Assembly: GCA_017882705.1 (NCBI GenBank)
Contig: JADGOZ010000149.1
Coordinates: 1 to 57,651, forward strand
Source: Candidatus Nanopelagicales bacterium
GTDB taxonomy: Bacteria; Actinomycetota; Actinomycetes; S36-B12; CAIYMF01
DNA: 57,651 bases
Reading direction: 5' to 3'
In this document: positions 28,537-39,000 of the stretch, in pieces
Numbering within the stretch: position 1 is the first letter of the stretch
Layout of the letters: each line of letters begins with the position of its first letter
Translations under genes and position numbers: made by a program
Notes under the pieces: generated by a model
What the model was told of the DNA's origin: nothing
Seen by the model: the letters and a program-made list of their open reading frames with translations, nothing else
The model's database searches: none

Positions 28537-28560
28537 GCCGCCAACCCTACCGAGGGCGAG

Positions 28561-28920
28561 TCAGCGCTGGTCGAACAGCAGGACCCGCACGACCGGCAGC
28601 AGGAAGAGCGACACGAGCAGCACGAGGCCGCGCGCACCCCACGACCCGAGCAGCCACCACGCGAGCGCCTGCACGACGACGAAGATCCCGAGGACGACGA
28701 GCGCCTGACGACGCCGACGACGCGCGAACGGGTCCTGCGGCGGATAGGTACGCCGCCACCATCGCGCGAACCGGTTCTGCGCCCTGGCCGCGGGCGACGT
28801 GACCGACCCGACCACGCTCGCCCGGGCCTCCGCCCGACGGCGCTTCGCCGCGCGCCGCTCGCGTTCCGCGGCGGCTGCCGCCTCCCGCTCCTGACGGCGG
28901 CGAGCGCGGTCCCTGCTCAC
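28561..28920 (-). CDS. Small membrane protein of unknown function, between hisH and hisA
   Basis: 119 aa. Begins with an Arg/Ala/Glu-rich, probably coiled region (RDRARRRQEREAAAAAERER), then two helices (ALVVLGIFVVVQALAWWLLG and GLVLLVSLFLLPVVRVLLF). GTG start at 28920, 10 nt after the hisH stop. Similar small proteins sit inside his operons of other actinobacteria, but I do not know a function. Confidence 0.7.
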   Translation of the reverse strand: MSRDRARRRQEREAAAAAERERRAAKRRRAEARASVVGSVTSPAARAQNRFARWWRRTYPPQDPFARRRRRQALVVLGIFVVVQALAWWLLGSWGARGLVLLVSLFLLPVVRVLLFDQR

Positions 28921-28930
28921 GAGCGAGGGC

Positions 28931-29569
28931 TCATGACAGCGACGCGACCCAGTTCGCCAGCAGGCGGGCGCCCGCGTCGCCGGACTTCTCCGGGTGGAAC
29001 TGGGTGGCGCACAGCGGGCCGTTCTCCACCGCGGCGACGAACGGCTCGCCGTGGGTGGCCCAGGTGACCCGAGGCGGCGGCATCGGGTTCTCGCTGTCGA
29101 CGACGAGCTCCCACCGGCGCACGGCGTAGGAGTGCACGAAGTAGAAGCGCTCGTCCTCGACGCCGCGGAACAGGGTCGAGCCGTCGGGCACGTCGACGGT
29201 GTTCCAGCCCATGTGCGGGAGCACGGGCGCCTGCAGCTCCTCGACGGTGCCCGGCCACTCCCCCAGCCCCACGGTGTCGACGCCGTGCTCGACGCCGTGC
29301 TCGAAGAGCACCTGCATGCCGACGCAGATGCCGAGAACCGGGCGTCCGCCCGCGAGCCGACGGTCGACGATCTCGCCGCCACGGACGTCGCGGATGCCCG
29401 CCATGCACGCGGCGAAGGCACCGACGCCGGGCACCACGAGACCGTCGCACTCGGCCGCCTCGTGCCGATCAGCGGTCACGCTGACGTCGGCGCCGGCGCG
29501 CACGAGAGCGCGCTCGGCGGAGCGCAGGTTGCCCGAGCCGTAGTCGAGCACGACGACGCGCGGGCTCAT
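28931..29569 (-). CDS. hisH: Imidazole glycerol phosphate synthase glutaminase subunit
   Basis: 212 aa class I glutamine amidotransferase that feeds ammonia to HisF. Starts [18 protein letters not shown]; nucleophile Cys in [14 protein letters not shown]; His and Glu of the triad in [10 protein letters not shown]. The ATG at 29569 overlaps the stop of the 49-aa ORF upstream by 4 nt (ATGA). HisF, its partner, is 9 kb away. Confidence 0.97.
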   Translation of the reverse strand: MSPRVVVLDYGSGNLRSAERALVRAGADVSVTADRHEAAECDGLVVPGVGAFAACMAGIRDVRGGEIVDRRLAGGRPVLGICVGMQVLFEHGVEHGVDTVGLGEWPGTVEELQAPVLPHMGWNTVDVPDGSTLFRGVEDERFYFVHSYAVRRWELVVDSENPMPPPRVTWATHGEPFVAAVENGPLCATQFHPEKSGDAGARLLANWVASLS

Positions 29570-29715
29570 CGGCTGCTCCCCGACCACGCGACCGCCGCGG
29601 CGAGAGCGAGCCCGGCCGCGGCGAGCAGGATCACGGCGAAGAGCCCCTGCTTCTTGCGGGCGAACGAGTAGACGCCGCCGAGCAGGAGCCCGGCGAGCAC
29701 GAGCATCGCGACCAT
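29566..29715 (-). CDS. 49-aa membrane micro-ORF between hisB and hisH
   Basis: ATG at 29715 (a GTG is directly upstream) and TGA at 29566 overlapping the hisH ATG. The 49 residues form two hydrophobic helices ([17 protein letters not shown] and [20 protein letters not shown]) joined by a basic ARKKQG turn, a clear hairpin membrane protein. It starts 7 nt after the hisB stop and overlaps hisH in ATGA fashion, as real cotranslated genes do. Codon third positions are strongly G/C like the neighbours. Function unknown. Confidence 0.78.
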   Translation of the reverse strand: MVAMLVLAGLLLGGVYSFARKKQGLFAVILLAAAGLALAAAVAWSGSSR

Positions 29716-29722
29716 CACGGGA

Positions 29723-30310
29723 CTACAACGAGCCCTTCGTGCTGGGCACGCCGACCACGCGGGGGTCGAGCGACGCAGCGTCGCGGAGGGCGCGCGCGAA
29801 CGACTTGAACTGCGTCTCGACGACGTGGTGCGCGTTGCGACCGGACAGGACGCGGACGTGGATGCAGATCTGCGCCGAGGCGACGAGCGACTCGAAGATG
29901 TGCTTGGTCAGCGTGGTGTCGTAGTTGCCGATGAGCTCGATGAGCTCGGGCTCGTCGTGCACGAGGTAGGGGCGGCCGGAGAGGTCGACCGCGCACTGCA
30001 CGAGCGCCTCGTCGAGGGGCACGAGCGCGTCGCCGAAGCGACGGATGCCGGCCTTGTCGCCGAGCGCCTCGCGCAGCGCCTGGCCGACCGCGAGCGAGGT
30101 GTCCTCGACGGTGTGGTGGGCGTCGATGTGCAGGTCGCCCTTCGTGCGCACGGTGAGGTCGAGACCGCCGTGGCGGCCGAGCTGGTCGAGCATGTGGTCG
30201 AAGAACGCGACCCCGGTCTCGATGTCGGTCCTGCCGGTGCCGTCGATCTCGAGCTCGACGAGGACGTCGCTCTCCTTGGTCGTGCGCTGCACGCGCGCGA
30301 ACCTGCTCAT
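29723..30310 (-). CDS. hisB: Imidazoleglycerol-phosphate dehydratase
   Basis: 195 aa, dehydratase only (no HisN phosphatase fused). Mn2+ ligand repeats: [29 protein letters not shown] and, in the second half, [29 protein letters not shown]. Start overlaps the hisC stop by 4 nt. Position 3 of the hisD-hisC-hisB series. Confidence 0.97.
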   Translation of the reverse strand: MSRFARVQRTTKESDVLVELEIDGTGRTDIETGVAFFDHMLDQLGRHGGLDLTVRTKGDLHIDAHHTVEDTSLAVGQALREALGDKAGIRRFGDALVPLDEALVQCAVDLSGRPYLVHDEPELIELIGNYDTTLTKHIFESLVASAQICIHVRVLSGRNAHHVVETQFKSFARALRDAASLDPRVVGVPSTKGSL

Positions 30311-31395
30311 GCCGTGACCTCCTCCAACGCCGCGCGGAACGCGGCGTTCTCCTCGGGCGTGCCGACGCTCACCCGCAACCACGTGTCGGGACCTGTCTCC
30401 CGGATCAGGACCCCGCGGTCGAGCAGACCCTGCCAGACGGCGTGCCGGTCGGCGAAGTGGCCGAACAGCACGAAGTTCGCGTCGCTCTCGGCGACGGCGT
30501 GGCCACGGCCGCGCAGCCACGCCACCAGGGCGTCGCGCTCGTCGCGGATCAGGGCGACCTGCGCCTGCAGCTCGTCGGCGTGCGCGAGGGCTGTGCGGGC
30601 CACGGCCTGGGTGACGGCCGAGAGGTGGTAGGGCAGGCGCACGAGCTGCACGGCGTCGACGACGGCGGGCGACGCGGCGAGGTAGCCGAGTCGGGCGCCC
30701 GCGAGGCCGAACGCCTTGCTCATCGTGCGGGTCACGACGAGGCGGGGGTGGTCGGCCAGCAGCTCGAGGCTGCTCGGCGTCGAGTCGTGGCGGAACTCGG
30801 CGTAGGCCTCGTCGACGACGACCATGCCGGGCGCGACGTCGAGGACGGCGCGGACCGTGTCGAGCGGGAGCGCCGTGCCCGTCGGGTTGTTGGGTGATGC
30901 GAGGAGGACGACCGAAGGGGCGTGCTCGGCGATGGCGGCGCGCGCGACGTCGACGTCGACGCCGAAGTCCTCGCGACGCGGCACGGTGACGTAGTCGGTG
31001 AACGTGTCGCGGCAGTAGTCCGGGTACATCGAGTACGTCGGCGAGAATCCGAGCGCCGTGCGGCCCGGGCCGCCGAACGTCTGGAACAGCTGCAGCATCA
31101 CCTCGTTGCTGCCGTTGGCCGCCCACACCTGGTCGGCCGTGAGCGCGACGCCCGACTCGCGTCCGAGATAGGCGGCGAGGTCGGCGCGCAGCGCCCGCGC
31201 GTCGCGGTCGGGATAGCGGTTGAGGGTGCGCGTGGCGTCGGCCGCCGCGGCCCCGACGTCGGCGACGAGACCCTCGCTCGGGGCGTACGGGTTCTCGTTG
31301 ACGTTCAGGCGCACGGGGACATCGAGCTGCGGAGCGCCGTAGGGCACCTGCCCCCGCAGGTCGTCACGGACCGGGAGGTCGTCGAGGTCGGGCAC
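30307..31395 (-). CDS. hisC: Histidinol-phosphate aminotransferase
   Basis: 362 aa PLP aminotransferase, fold type [14 protein letters not shown] at the N-terminus, [29 protein letters not shown] and the PLP lysine in [27 protein letters not shown] holds the carboxylate-binding Arg. GTG start at 31395 lies 1 nt after the hisD stop. Confidence 0.95.
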   Translation of the reverse strand: MPDLDDLPVRDDLRGQVPYGAPQLDVPVRLNVNENPYAPSEGLVADVGAAAADATRTLNRYPDRDARALRADLAAYLGRESGVALTADQVWAANGSNEVMLQLFQTFGGPGRTALGFSPTYSMYPDYCRDTFTDYVTVPRREDFGVDVDVARAAIAEHAPSVVLLASPNNPTGTALPLDTVRAVLDVAPGMVVVDEAYAEFRHDSTPSSLELLADHPRLVVTRTMSKAFGLAGARLGYLAASPAVVDAVQLVRLPYHLSAVTQAVARTALAHADELQAQVALIRDERDALVAWLRGRGHAVAESDANFVLFGHFADRHAVWQGLLDRGVLIRETGPDTWLRVSVGTPEENAAFRAALEEVTA

Positions 31396-31396
31396 G

Positions 31397-32710
31397 TCAG
31401 CCCCCGGTGCGGGGCTGGACGCGGACCTCGACGGCGGCCGCGTGACCCGGCAGGTCCTCGGCGTTGGCGAGCGCGACGACGTGCGGCGCGACGTCGAGCA
31501 GCGCGGCCTCGTCGTAGTCGACGACGTGGATGCCGCGCAGGAAGGTCTGCACCGACAGTCCCGACGAGTGGCAGGCGCAGCCCCCAGTGGGCAGCACGTG
31601 GTTCGAGCCGGCGGCGTAGTCGCCCAGGGACACCGGGGACCACGGGCCGACGAAGATCGCACCTGCGTTGCGCACCCGCATGGCGACGTCGCGCGCCTCG
31701 CGCGTGTGGACCTCCAGGTGCTCGGCGGCATAGGCGTTGACCACGCCGAGACCGGCCTCGATGTCGTCGACGAGGACGATCCCGCTCTGCGGCCCGCGCA
31801 GCGCCTCGGCGATGCGCTCGCTGTGCTTGGTGGCCGGCACCTGCACGGCGAGCTCGGCCTCGACGGCGTCGGCGAGCTCGATGCTCGTCGTGACGAGGAC
31901 GGAGGCCGCGATCACGTCGTGCTCCGCCTGGCTGATCAGGTCGGCGGCCACGAACGCGGCGTCGGCCGTCTCGTCGGCGAGGATCGCGATCTCGGTCGGG
32001 CCGGCCTCGGAGTCGATGCCGATGCGGCCCTTGAGCATGCGCTTGGCCGCGGTGACGTAGATGTTCCCCGGGCCGGTGACCATGTTCGTGGGACGGCAGC
32101 CGTCCGGGCCGGCCGTGCCGTAGGCGAACATCGCGACCGCCTGGGCACCGCCGGCGGCGTAGACCTCGTGGACGCCGAGCAGCGCGCACGCGGCGAGGAT
32201 CGTGGGGTGCGGAAGGCCGCCGAAGTCCTTCTGCGGCGGGCTCGCGACGGCGAACGACTCCACACCCGCGACGAGCGCGGGCACGACGTTCATGATGACC
32301 GAGCTCGGGTAGACCGCGCGGCCGCCGGGGACGTACAGCCCCACCCGGTCGACCGGCAGCCAGCGCTCCATCACGCTGCCGCCGGGTACGACGTGGGTGA
32401 TCGTGTCGACGCGCCGCTGGTCCTCGTGCACGATCCGGGCCCGGCGGATCGACTCCTCGAGCGCGGTGCGGACCACCGGGTCGAGCGCCGCGAGGGCGTC
32501 GTCGAGCGCGCTCTGCGGCACGCGCAGCGAGGGCGGGCGTACGCCGTCGAGACGCTCGCCCCACGCGAGGACCGCCTCCTCGCCGCGGTCGCGGACGTCG
32601 TCGACGATCGGCCGCACGGTCGCGAGCACGCTCTCCACGTCGACGGAGGCGCGCGGCAGCACGTCGCGGGGGTCGATGGCCGACCCGCGGAGGTCGATGC
32701 GGCGGATCAC
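31397..32710 (-). CDS. hisD: Histidinol dehydrogenase
   Basis: 437 aa, Zn/NAD enzyme of the last two steps of histidine synthesis. Shows [54 protein letters not shown] and the catalytic Glu-His region QAEHD; C-terminal histidines in [14 protein letters not shown] at 32710 sits only six bases after a TAGAAT box, so the first gene of the operon appears leaderless. Confidence 0.97.
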   Translation of the reverse strand: MIRRIDLRGSAIDPRDVLPRASVDVESVLATVRPIVDDVRDRGEEAVLAWGERLDGVRPPSLRVPQSALDDALAALDPVVRTALEESIRRARIVHEDQRRVDTITHVVPGGSVMERWLPVDRVGLYVPGGRAVYPSSVIMNVVPALVAGVESFAVASPPQKDFGGLPHPTILAACALLGVHEVYAAGGAQAVAMFAYGTAGPDGCRPTNMVTGPGNIYVTAAKRMLKGRIGIDSEAGPTEIAILADETADAAFVAADLISQAEHDVIAASVLVTTSIELADAVEAELAVQVPATKHSERIAEALRGPQSGIVLVDDIEAGLGVVNAYAAEHLEVHTREARDVAMRVRNAGAIFVGPWSPVSLGDYAAGSNHVLPTGGCACHSSGLSVQTFLRGIHVVDYDEAALLDVAPHVVALANAEDLPGHAAAVEVRVQPRTGG

Positions 32711-32716
32711 GCCCCC

Positions 32717-32722
32717 ATTCTA
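32717..32722 (-). promoter_or_regulatory. -10 box (TAGAAT) for the leaderless his operon
   Basis: Minus-strand TAGAAT then six bases then the hisD GTG. The best -10 match in the window placed at leaderless distance; -35 not recognisable. Confidence 0.6.
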
Positions 32723-32750
32723 GGGATCAGCGCCGGATGGCCCGACACGG

Positions 32751-32771
32751 GATGCGAGCGGGCCTCGCATC
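32751..32771. promoter_or_regulatory. Inverted repeat between hisD and the LON-domain gene
   Basis: GATGCGA (32751-32757) and TCGCATC (32765-32771) with a 7-nt spacer, perfect arms. It lies upstream of the hisD -10 box and 15 nt before the GTG of the divergent gene, so it could be an operator for either. Confidence 0.4.
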
Positions 32772-32786
32772 GGCAAGGGTGCCTGT

Positions 32787-33488
32787 GTGACGGGACGACA
32801 GGTGGGCGCGCGAGCGGTCATCCCGCTGTTCCCGCTCGGCACCGTCCTCGTGCCCGGCCTCGTGCTCCCGCTGCACATCTTCGAGCCGCGCTACCGGCGG
32901 CTGATGACCGACCTGCAGACCCGCCGCGACGACGACCGGGTCTTCGGCGCGGTCGCCATCCGCGAGGGCTGGGAGGTCGGCGAGGAGGGAGTCACCGCGA
33001 TGTACGACGTCGGCACGCTGGCCGTCGTACGCGAGATGGTGCCCTACCCGGACGGGCGCTACGACATCGTCACCAACGGCGACGCGCGGTTCCGGATCCT
33101 CGCCCTCGCCGAGTCCGACGCGCCCTACCTCATGGCCGAGGTCGAGTGGCTGGCGGAGGACGCGCCGGGAGACGGCGCCGAGGCGTCGCTGCTGGCCGCC
33201 GGCGTCGGGCGCCGCTTCGACGCCTACCGCGCGGCGGTGTCGGCCGCCGGCGCGGTGGAGGCGGCTCAGATGCTCGAGATGCCCGCGGACGCGCGGTTCC
33301 TGTCCTACCTCGTCGCCGTCGCGATGGTGCTCGACCTGTCCGACCGCCAGATGCTGCTCGAGGCGGCGACCACGCGCGATCGGCTGCGCATCGAGGTGGC
33401 GCTGCTGGCGCGCGAGACGATGCTGATGGCCGAGCTCCCCTCGCTCCCCGCCGTCGACCTCGCCCGGGCCGTCATCGGCCTGAACTGA
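32787..33488 (+). CDS. LON substrate-binding-domain protein
   Basis: 233 aa. Whole length matches the stand-alone Lon N-terminal (LonB-type PUA-like) family: VIPLFPLGTVLVPGLVLPLHIFEPRYRRLM opening, then VGTLAVVREMVPYPDGRYDIVTNGDARFRIL, and helical C-terminus ending in RDRLRIEVALLARE. No protease or ATPase domain. Role unknown; may bind peptides. GTG start at 32787, divergent from hisD. Confidence 0.87.
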   Translation: MTGRQVGARAVIPLFPLGTVLVPGLVLPLHIFEPRYRRLMTDLQTRRDDDRVFGAVAIREGWEVGEEGVTAMYDVGTLAVVREMVPYPDGRYDIVTNGDARFRILALAESDAPYLMAEVEWLAEDAPGDGAEASLLAAGVGRRFDAYRAAVSAAGAVEAAQMLEMPADARFLSYLVAVAMVLDLSDRQMLLEAATTRDRLRIEVALLARETMLMAELPSLPAVDLARAVIGLN

Positions 33489-33530
33489 CCCGCTGCGGGC
33501 GATCCGCACCGGCTGCGCCAGGATCGCCCC

Positions 33531-34025
33531 GTGGCGAAGAAGTCCTCCCCCGGCGGTACGCCGGCCACCGTGGCCCTGACCCGCGCGGGCGTCGCGTTCA
33601 CGACGCACTCCTACGAGCACGACCCTGCGGCCCCGTCGTACGGCCTCGAGGCGGCCGAGGTGCTGGGACTCCCGCCGGAGCAGGTCTTCAAGACGCTGCT
33701 GGCCGACGTCGACGGCGCGCTGGTCGTGGCGATCGTGCCGGTCGGGGGCAAGCTCGACCTCAAGGCCCTCGCGGCCGCGGTCGGCGGCAAGAGGGCCGCG
33801 ATGGCCGACCCGCACGTCGCGGAACGAACTACGGGCTACGTCGTCGGCGGCATCAGCCCCCTGGGCCAGCGCAAGGCGCTGCGCACGGTCCTCGACGAGA
33901 CCGCGCTGGCGTTCGACGCCGTCTACGTCAGCGGCGGACGTCGCGGCTTCGACCTCGGTCTCGCACCGACCGACCTGGTGGCCCAGACGTCAGCGGTGAC
34001 AGCCCCGATAGCCCGCGAGGGCTAG
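33531..34025 (+). CDS. ybaK: Cys-tRNA(Pro)/Cys-tRNA(Cys) deacylase, YbaK-type
   Basis: 164 aa editing domain that hydrolyses cysteine mischarged on tRNA-Pro. AEVLGLPPEQVFKTLLAD, VAIVPVGGKLDLKALAAAVGGKRAAMADP and GYVVGGISPLGQRK are the family motifs, including the catalytic Lys in VFKTL. GTG start, 42 nt after the LON-domain gene in the same direction. Ends in a 3-nt overlap with the minus-strand remnant below. Confidence 0.92.
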   Translation: MAKKSSPGGTPATVALTRAGVAFTTHSYEHDPAAPSYGLEAAEVLGLPPEQVFKTLLADVDGALVVAIVPVGGKLDLKALAAAVGGKRAAMADPHVAERTTGYVVGGISPLGQRKALRTVLDETALAFDAVYVSGGRRGFDLGLAPTDLVAQTSAVTAPIAREG

Positions 34026-34270
34026 GCGGGGTGCGGGGTCCTCCCTCGGCCCAGCCGTGCGGCTCCTCCGGCGGTCGCCAGCAGCACGACGCCGGAGACC
34101 AGGAACGGAGGGCCGGGTTGGCGGCGTCGGACACCAGGACGAACACGGCGACCGTCGCCGACAGCACCGTCAGGGCGAGCCACGGCCAGCCCCGCTCGCG
34201 GACCACGACGCCGATCACGGCCATCGCCGCGAGCAGCGCGAGGCCCACCGGCCGCGTCGACCCGTCGGTG
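34022..34270 (-). pseudogene. Possible frameshifted small membrane-protein gene
   Basis: Fills part of the 367-nt gap between ybaK and the AspT-like gene. One frame reads RPVGLALLAAMAVIGVVVRERG and WLALTVLSATVAVFVLVSDA (two helices); near 34105 the pattern continues only in another frame as FLVSGVVLLATAGGAARLGRG to a stop at 34022. Joined, they would form a three-helix protein. No convincing start; a sequencing or real frameshift cannot be told apart. The remainder (34271-34392) shows nothing else. Confidence 0.35.
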
Positions 34271-34392
34271 CCAGCCCGATGCCCGACTCCGGTTCCAGGC
34301 GACCCGCGTCCCCACCCGCGTCGCTGCCCAGCGATCTGTCGTCTCCCAGGCGGGATCACGGCCGGAGGCGACGCGTTGCTGGGCCGGGACGG

Positions 34393-36009
34393 CTAGATGA
34401 TTCCGCCGAGGAACGGGGCGAGGATGACCTTGGTGATCATCGCGACCGGGTAGACGAGGGCGTAGCCGAGGTTCACCCGAGGGTCGGCCTTGGTGATGTC
34501 GTTGGAGTAGGCCAGGACCGCCGGCTGAGTCTGCGTGCCGGCGACGACTCCGGCGAGCGCGGCGCCGTACGCCCCGGTGAAGTGGCGCGACAGGAGCAGG
34601 CCGACCGCGGTGAACGCCGTGACGACCAGGCCGGCGATGAGCAGGCGCGGTCCGATGTCCGAGGCGAGCGCCTTCGCGAGGGCGTTGCCCGACGTGGACC
34701 CGGCGTAGGCGAGGAACGCGAGCATCCCGAACTGCGACAGGGTCGACGAGACCGAGTGCGGCAGCGACCAGAGCACCGGACCCGAGCGCTGCAGCCGGCC
34801 GAGGACGAGGCCGACCAGGAGCGGCCCGCCGGCGACCCCGAGCGACAGCGTCTGGCCACCGGGGAGCGGGACGACGACGAGACCGAGGAGCAGGCCGAGG
34901 CCGAGGCCGAGGAACAGGCCGATCGGGTTGATGTCGCTGGCACCGCGCTCGGAGTCGCCGAGGAAGGCCGCGACCTCCTTGAGGCGTTCGCGGGGCGCGA
35001 CGACGCGCACGCGGTCGCCGAGCGTCAGGACGAGGTCCTCGGTGGCCAGCAGGTCGACGTCGCCGCGGCGCACGCGCGTGGCCGTCGCGGTGAACCGGCC
35101 CGGCAGGTCGAGGTCGCCGAGCGCCCGGCCCGCGACCTCGTGGCTCGAGACCGCCATCCGGCGGAAGTCGAGGTGCGAACGGTCGAGCACGAGGGTCACC
35201 GTCGACGGGTGGCCGAGGTCGGCCACGACGCGCGCGACCGTCTCCTTGTCGCCGACGACGGTGAGGATGTCGCCGGGGTGCGGCTCGGTGCCGGGCGACG
35301 GCAGGTCGAGCGTGCCCGGGTGGCCCGGCTCGTCGCCGACCATGAGTCGGGAGAACACCACGCGGTCGTCGTAGCGGGCGGCGAGGGCCGCCAGGTCCGG
35401 CAGGTCGCCGGCGTCGACGCGGACGGTCGCGCGGGACAGCTCGCTCGGCGCCTGAGTCGGCTCGCGACGGGCGTCGGCGGGACGCCGCAGGCGGGCGGCG
35501 ATCCCCGCGGCGAGCAGCATGCCGAGGACACCGCCGAGGTAGGTGACGGAGTAGCCGACGACCGGCTGCTGGGACTTCCACAGCGAGGAGCTGGCGGCGA
35601 GCGCGGGCGTGTTCGTGAGCGAACCGGCGTAGACGCCGGACAGGATCGGACCGGACAGGCCGAGCAGCTTGCCCATGACGAGCGTGACACCGGCGGCGAC
35701 GACGAGCAGGACGACGACCGTCGACAGCACGCGGCCACCGGTGCGCACGGCGGAGAAGAACGACGGGCCGGCGGAGACGCCGATGCAGTAGGCGAACAGG
35801 GCCAGGCCGAGCTGGCCGACCACGACCGGGATCTTGAGCCGCTCGTCGTAGGCCGAGAGGGCCAGGGCCAGGAACAGCACGGCCGCGGGGCCGAGGGAGA
35901 AGCGGCCGAGCGTGATCGCGCCGATCATGCTGCCGACGGCGAGCAGGATGCTCAGCAGGACCAGCGGGTTGGCCGCGAGGAGGTCGGCTGCCGATGTAAG
36001 CGCGTTCAT
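34393..36009 (-). CDS. AspT/YidE-type aspartate:alanine exchanger-family transporter
   Basis: 538 aa. Two hydrophobic half-repeats, each with a YidE/YbjL duplication motif (GVYAGSLTNTPALAAS in the first; GVVAGTQTQPAVLAYSND in the second), flank a hydrophilic centre with two TrkA_C (RCK_C) domains (LDLPSPGTEPHPGDILTVVGDKE and LATEDLVLTLGDRVRVVAPRERL). Substrate unknown; AspT members exchange amino acids or dicarboxylates. ATG at 36009 after AGAGG. Minus strand, 74 nt after dnaE. Confidence 0.9.
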   Translation of the reverse strand: MNALTSAADLLAANPLVLLSILLAVGSMIGAITLGRFSLGPAAVLFLALALSAYDERLKIPVVVGQLGLALFAYCIGVSAGPSFFSAVRTGGRVLSTVVVLLVVAAGVTLVMGKLLGLSGPILSGVYAGSLTNTPALAASSSLWKSQQPVVGYSVTYLGGVLGMLLAAGIAARLRRPADARREPTQAPSELSRATVRVDAGDLPDLAALAARYDDRVVFSRLMVGDEPGHPGTLDLPSPGTEPHPGDILTVVGDKETVARVVADLGHPSTVTLVLDRSHLDFRRMAVSSHEVAGRALGDLDLPGRFTATATRVRRGDVDLLATEDLVLTLGDRVRVVAPRERLKEVAAFLGDSERGASDINPIGLFLGLGLGLLLGLVVVPLPGGQTLSLGVAGGPLLVGLVLGRLQRSGPVLWSLPHSVSSTLSQFGMLAFLAYAGSTSGNALAKALASDIGPRLLIAGLVVTAFTAVGLLLSRHFTGAYGAALAGVVAGTQTQPAVLAYSNDITKADPRVNLGYALVYPVAMITKVILAPFLGGII

Positions 36010-36083
36010 GACGTCATCCTCTCGCGTCGAGAACCCCTCCGGGCGTCCACCGCCCGTGAGCACCGACACACCCCGGGGCCGCC

Positions 36084-39000
36084 CTACTGCAGGCAGGACG
36101 GGCCGAGCAGCGCCTTGAGGTCGGCGTAGAGCGCCGGCGACGGGGCGACCCGCAGCCGGTCGTCGAGGCGCACCACGGTGGTGCGCGGACCGTTCTGCAT
36201 GGCGAGCCGCACCTCGATGACGCCCGGGTGCGCCCCGAGGACGTCCTTGAACCGCTCGATGACCGGCGGGATGCAGCGTGCGGCGGGGATCGTGACGACG
36301 ACCGGGCCTGACTCCCCCGTGGACAGGTCGGGGACCGTGATCTCCATCGCGATGACCTTGGTGGCCTCCTCGTCGCTCTTGCCGACGCGGCCCTTGATGA
36401 GCAGCACGGCGTCGGGGACGACGTGCGGCCCGACGAGCTGATAGGTCTGCGGGAAGATCATGACGTCGATCGAGGCCTCGAGGTCCTCGAGGGTGGCGAT
36501 CGCCCAGACGTTGCCCTGCTTGGTGACCTTGCGCTGAACGCTCGTGACGAGCCCGCCCACCACGAGGACGCGGCCGTCGGCGACGTCGTCGGTGTGGACG
36601 GCGGCGATCGAGACGTCGGTCGAGGCCGACAGCACGTGCTCGACGCCGTTGAGCGGGTGGTCGGAGACGTAGAGGCCGAGCATCTCCCGCTCGTAGCCGA
36701 GCAGGGTGCCCTTGTCCCACTCGGCGGTCGGGATCGGCGGCGGCGACCAGGTGACGGCTGCGGAGTCGTCGTCGAGGCCGCCGAACAGGGAGTCCTGCCC
36801 GATCGCCTCGTTGCGCTTGATGTCCAGGATGGAGTCGATGCGCAGCTCGTGGACGGTGAGCAGGCCCTTGCGCGACTCCCCCAGCGAGTCGAAGGCACCG
36901 GCCTTGATGAGCGACTCGACGACGCGCTTGTTGACGACCGAGATCGGGACCTTCTCGAGGAAGTCGTCGAAGCCGCCGAAGCGTCCCTTCGACGAGCGTG
37001 CCTCGATGAGGCTCTCGACGACGTTGGCGCCGACGTTGCGGACGGCCGAGAGGCCGAAGCGGATGTCGGTGCCGCGCGGGGTGTAGTCGAAGTCGGAGTC
37101 GTTGACGTCCGGCGGGAGCACCTTGATGCCCATGTGCCGACACTCGCCGAGATAGACGGCGGACTTGTCCTTGTCGTCCTTGACGCTCTGCAGGAGCGCG
37201 GCCATGTACTCCGCGGGGTAGTTCGCCTTGAGGAACGCCGTCCAGTAGGACACCAGGCCGTAGCCGGCGGTGTGCGCCTTGTTGAAGGCGTAGTCGGAGA
37301 ACGGGACCAGGATCTCCCACAGCGTCTTGATGGCCGCGTCGGAGTAGCCGTTGGCCTTCATGCCGCCGCTGAAGGGGACGTACTCCTTGTCGAGGATCTC
37401 CTTCTTCTTCTTGCCCATCGCGCGGCGCAGCAGGTCGGCGTTGCCCAGGCTGTAGCCCGCGAGCTTCTGGGCGATCGCCATGACCTGCTCCTGGTAGACG
37501 ATCAACCCGTAGGTGTCGCCCAGGATCTCCGACAGCGGCTCGGCGAGCTCGGGGTGGATCGGCTCGACCGGCTTGCGGCCGTTCTTGCGGTCGGCGTAGT
37601 CGTTGTGGGCGTTGGCGCCCATCGGACCGGGCCGGTAGAGCGCGAGGACGGCGGAGATGTCCTCGAAGTTGTCCGGTGCCATCGAGCGCAGCAGCGCGCG
37701 CATCGGGCCGCCGTCGAGCTGGAAGACGCCGAGGGTGTCGCCGCGCGAGAGCAGGGCATACGTGGCGGGGTCGTCGAGGGTGAGGTCCTCGAGCACGATC
37801 GTCTCGCCGCGGTTGCTCGCGATGTTGCGCAGGCAGTCGTCGAGCACAGTGAGGTTGCGCAGGCCGAGGAAGTCCATCTTGAGCAGGCCCAGGGTCTCGC
37901 ACACGCCCATGTCGAACTGCGTGATGATCGCGCCGTCCTGGTCGCGCCGCCAGATCGGGATGACGTCGAGCAGCGGCTCGCTGCACAGGATGACGCCCGC
38001 GGCGTGCACGCCGGGCTGGCGCTTGAGGCCCTCCAGTCCCTTGGCCGTGTCGACGACCTTGCGTACGTCGGCGTCCGCCTCGTAGAGCGCGCGGAACTCC
38101 GACGCCTCGTTGTAGCGGCCGTGGGACTTGTCGAAGATGCCGGCCAGCGGGATGTCCTTCCCCATGACCGCGGGCGGCATGGCCTTGGTGATGCGCTCGC
38201 CGATCTGGAACGGGTAGCCGAGGGCTCGTGCGGAGTCCTTGATCGCCGCCTTCGCCTTGATCGAGCCGTAGGTGATGATCTGCGCGACGCGCTCCTCGCC
38301 GTACTTCTCGGTGGCGTAGCGGATCATGTCGCCGCGGCGACGTTCGTCGAAGTCCATGTCGATGTCAGGCATCGACACGCGCTCGGGGTTGAGGAACCGC
38401 TCGAACAGCAGGCCGTGGGCGATCGGGTCCAGCTCGGTGATGCCGAGCGCGTAGGCGATGAGGGCGCCCGCCGCGGAGCCGCGACCGGGACCGACGCGGA
38501 TGCCGGCCTCCTTCGCGTGGCGCACGAGGTCGGCGGTGACGAGGAAGTAGCCCGGGAAGCCCATCTGGATGATGACGCCCACCTCGTAGGCCGCCTGCAC
38601 CCGGTGGGTCTCGGGGACGCCGTTCGGGAAGCGCTGCGCGAGGCCGCGCTCGACCTCCTTGACGAGCCAGGACTCCTCGTTCTCCCCCTCGGGCACGGGG
38701 AAGCGCGGCATGAGGTTGGCGCCCTCGTTGAACTCGACGTTGCAGCGCTCGGCGACGAGCAGGGTGTTGTCGCAGGCCTCGGGGAGCTCGGCCCAGACGG
38801 CGCGCATCTCCTCGGCGGACTTGAGGTAGAAGTCGCGCGCGGAGAAGCGGAACCGCTTCGGGTCGTCCATGGTGGTGCGCGTGCCGATGCACAGCAGGAC
38901 GTCGTGCGAGTCGGCGTCGCCGGGATAGACGTAGTGCAGGTCGTTGGTGGCGAGCAGCGGGATGTCGAGCTGGCGGGCGATCTTCAGCAGGTCCGCGCGG

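Noticed and set aside
34393-37986. Single 1197-codon frame joining the AspT-like gene to a dnaE out-of-frame stretch
   Set aside because: Only the part from the ATG at 36009 has transporter motifs; upstream it is an out-of-frame reading of dnaE.
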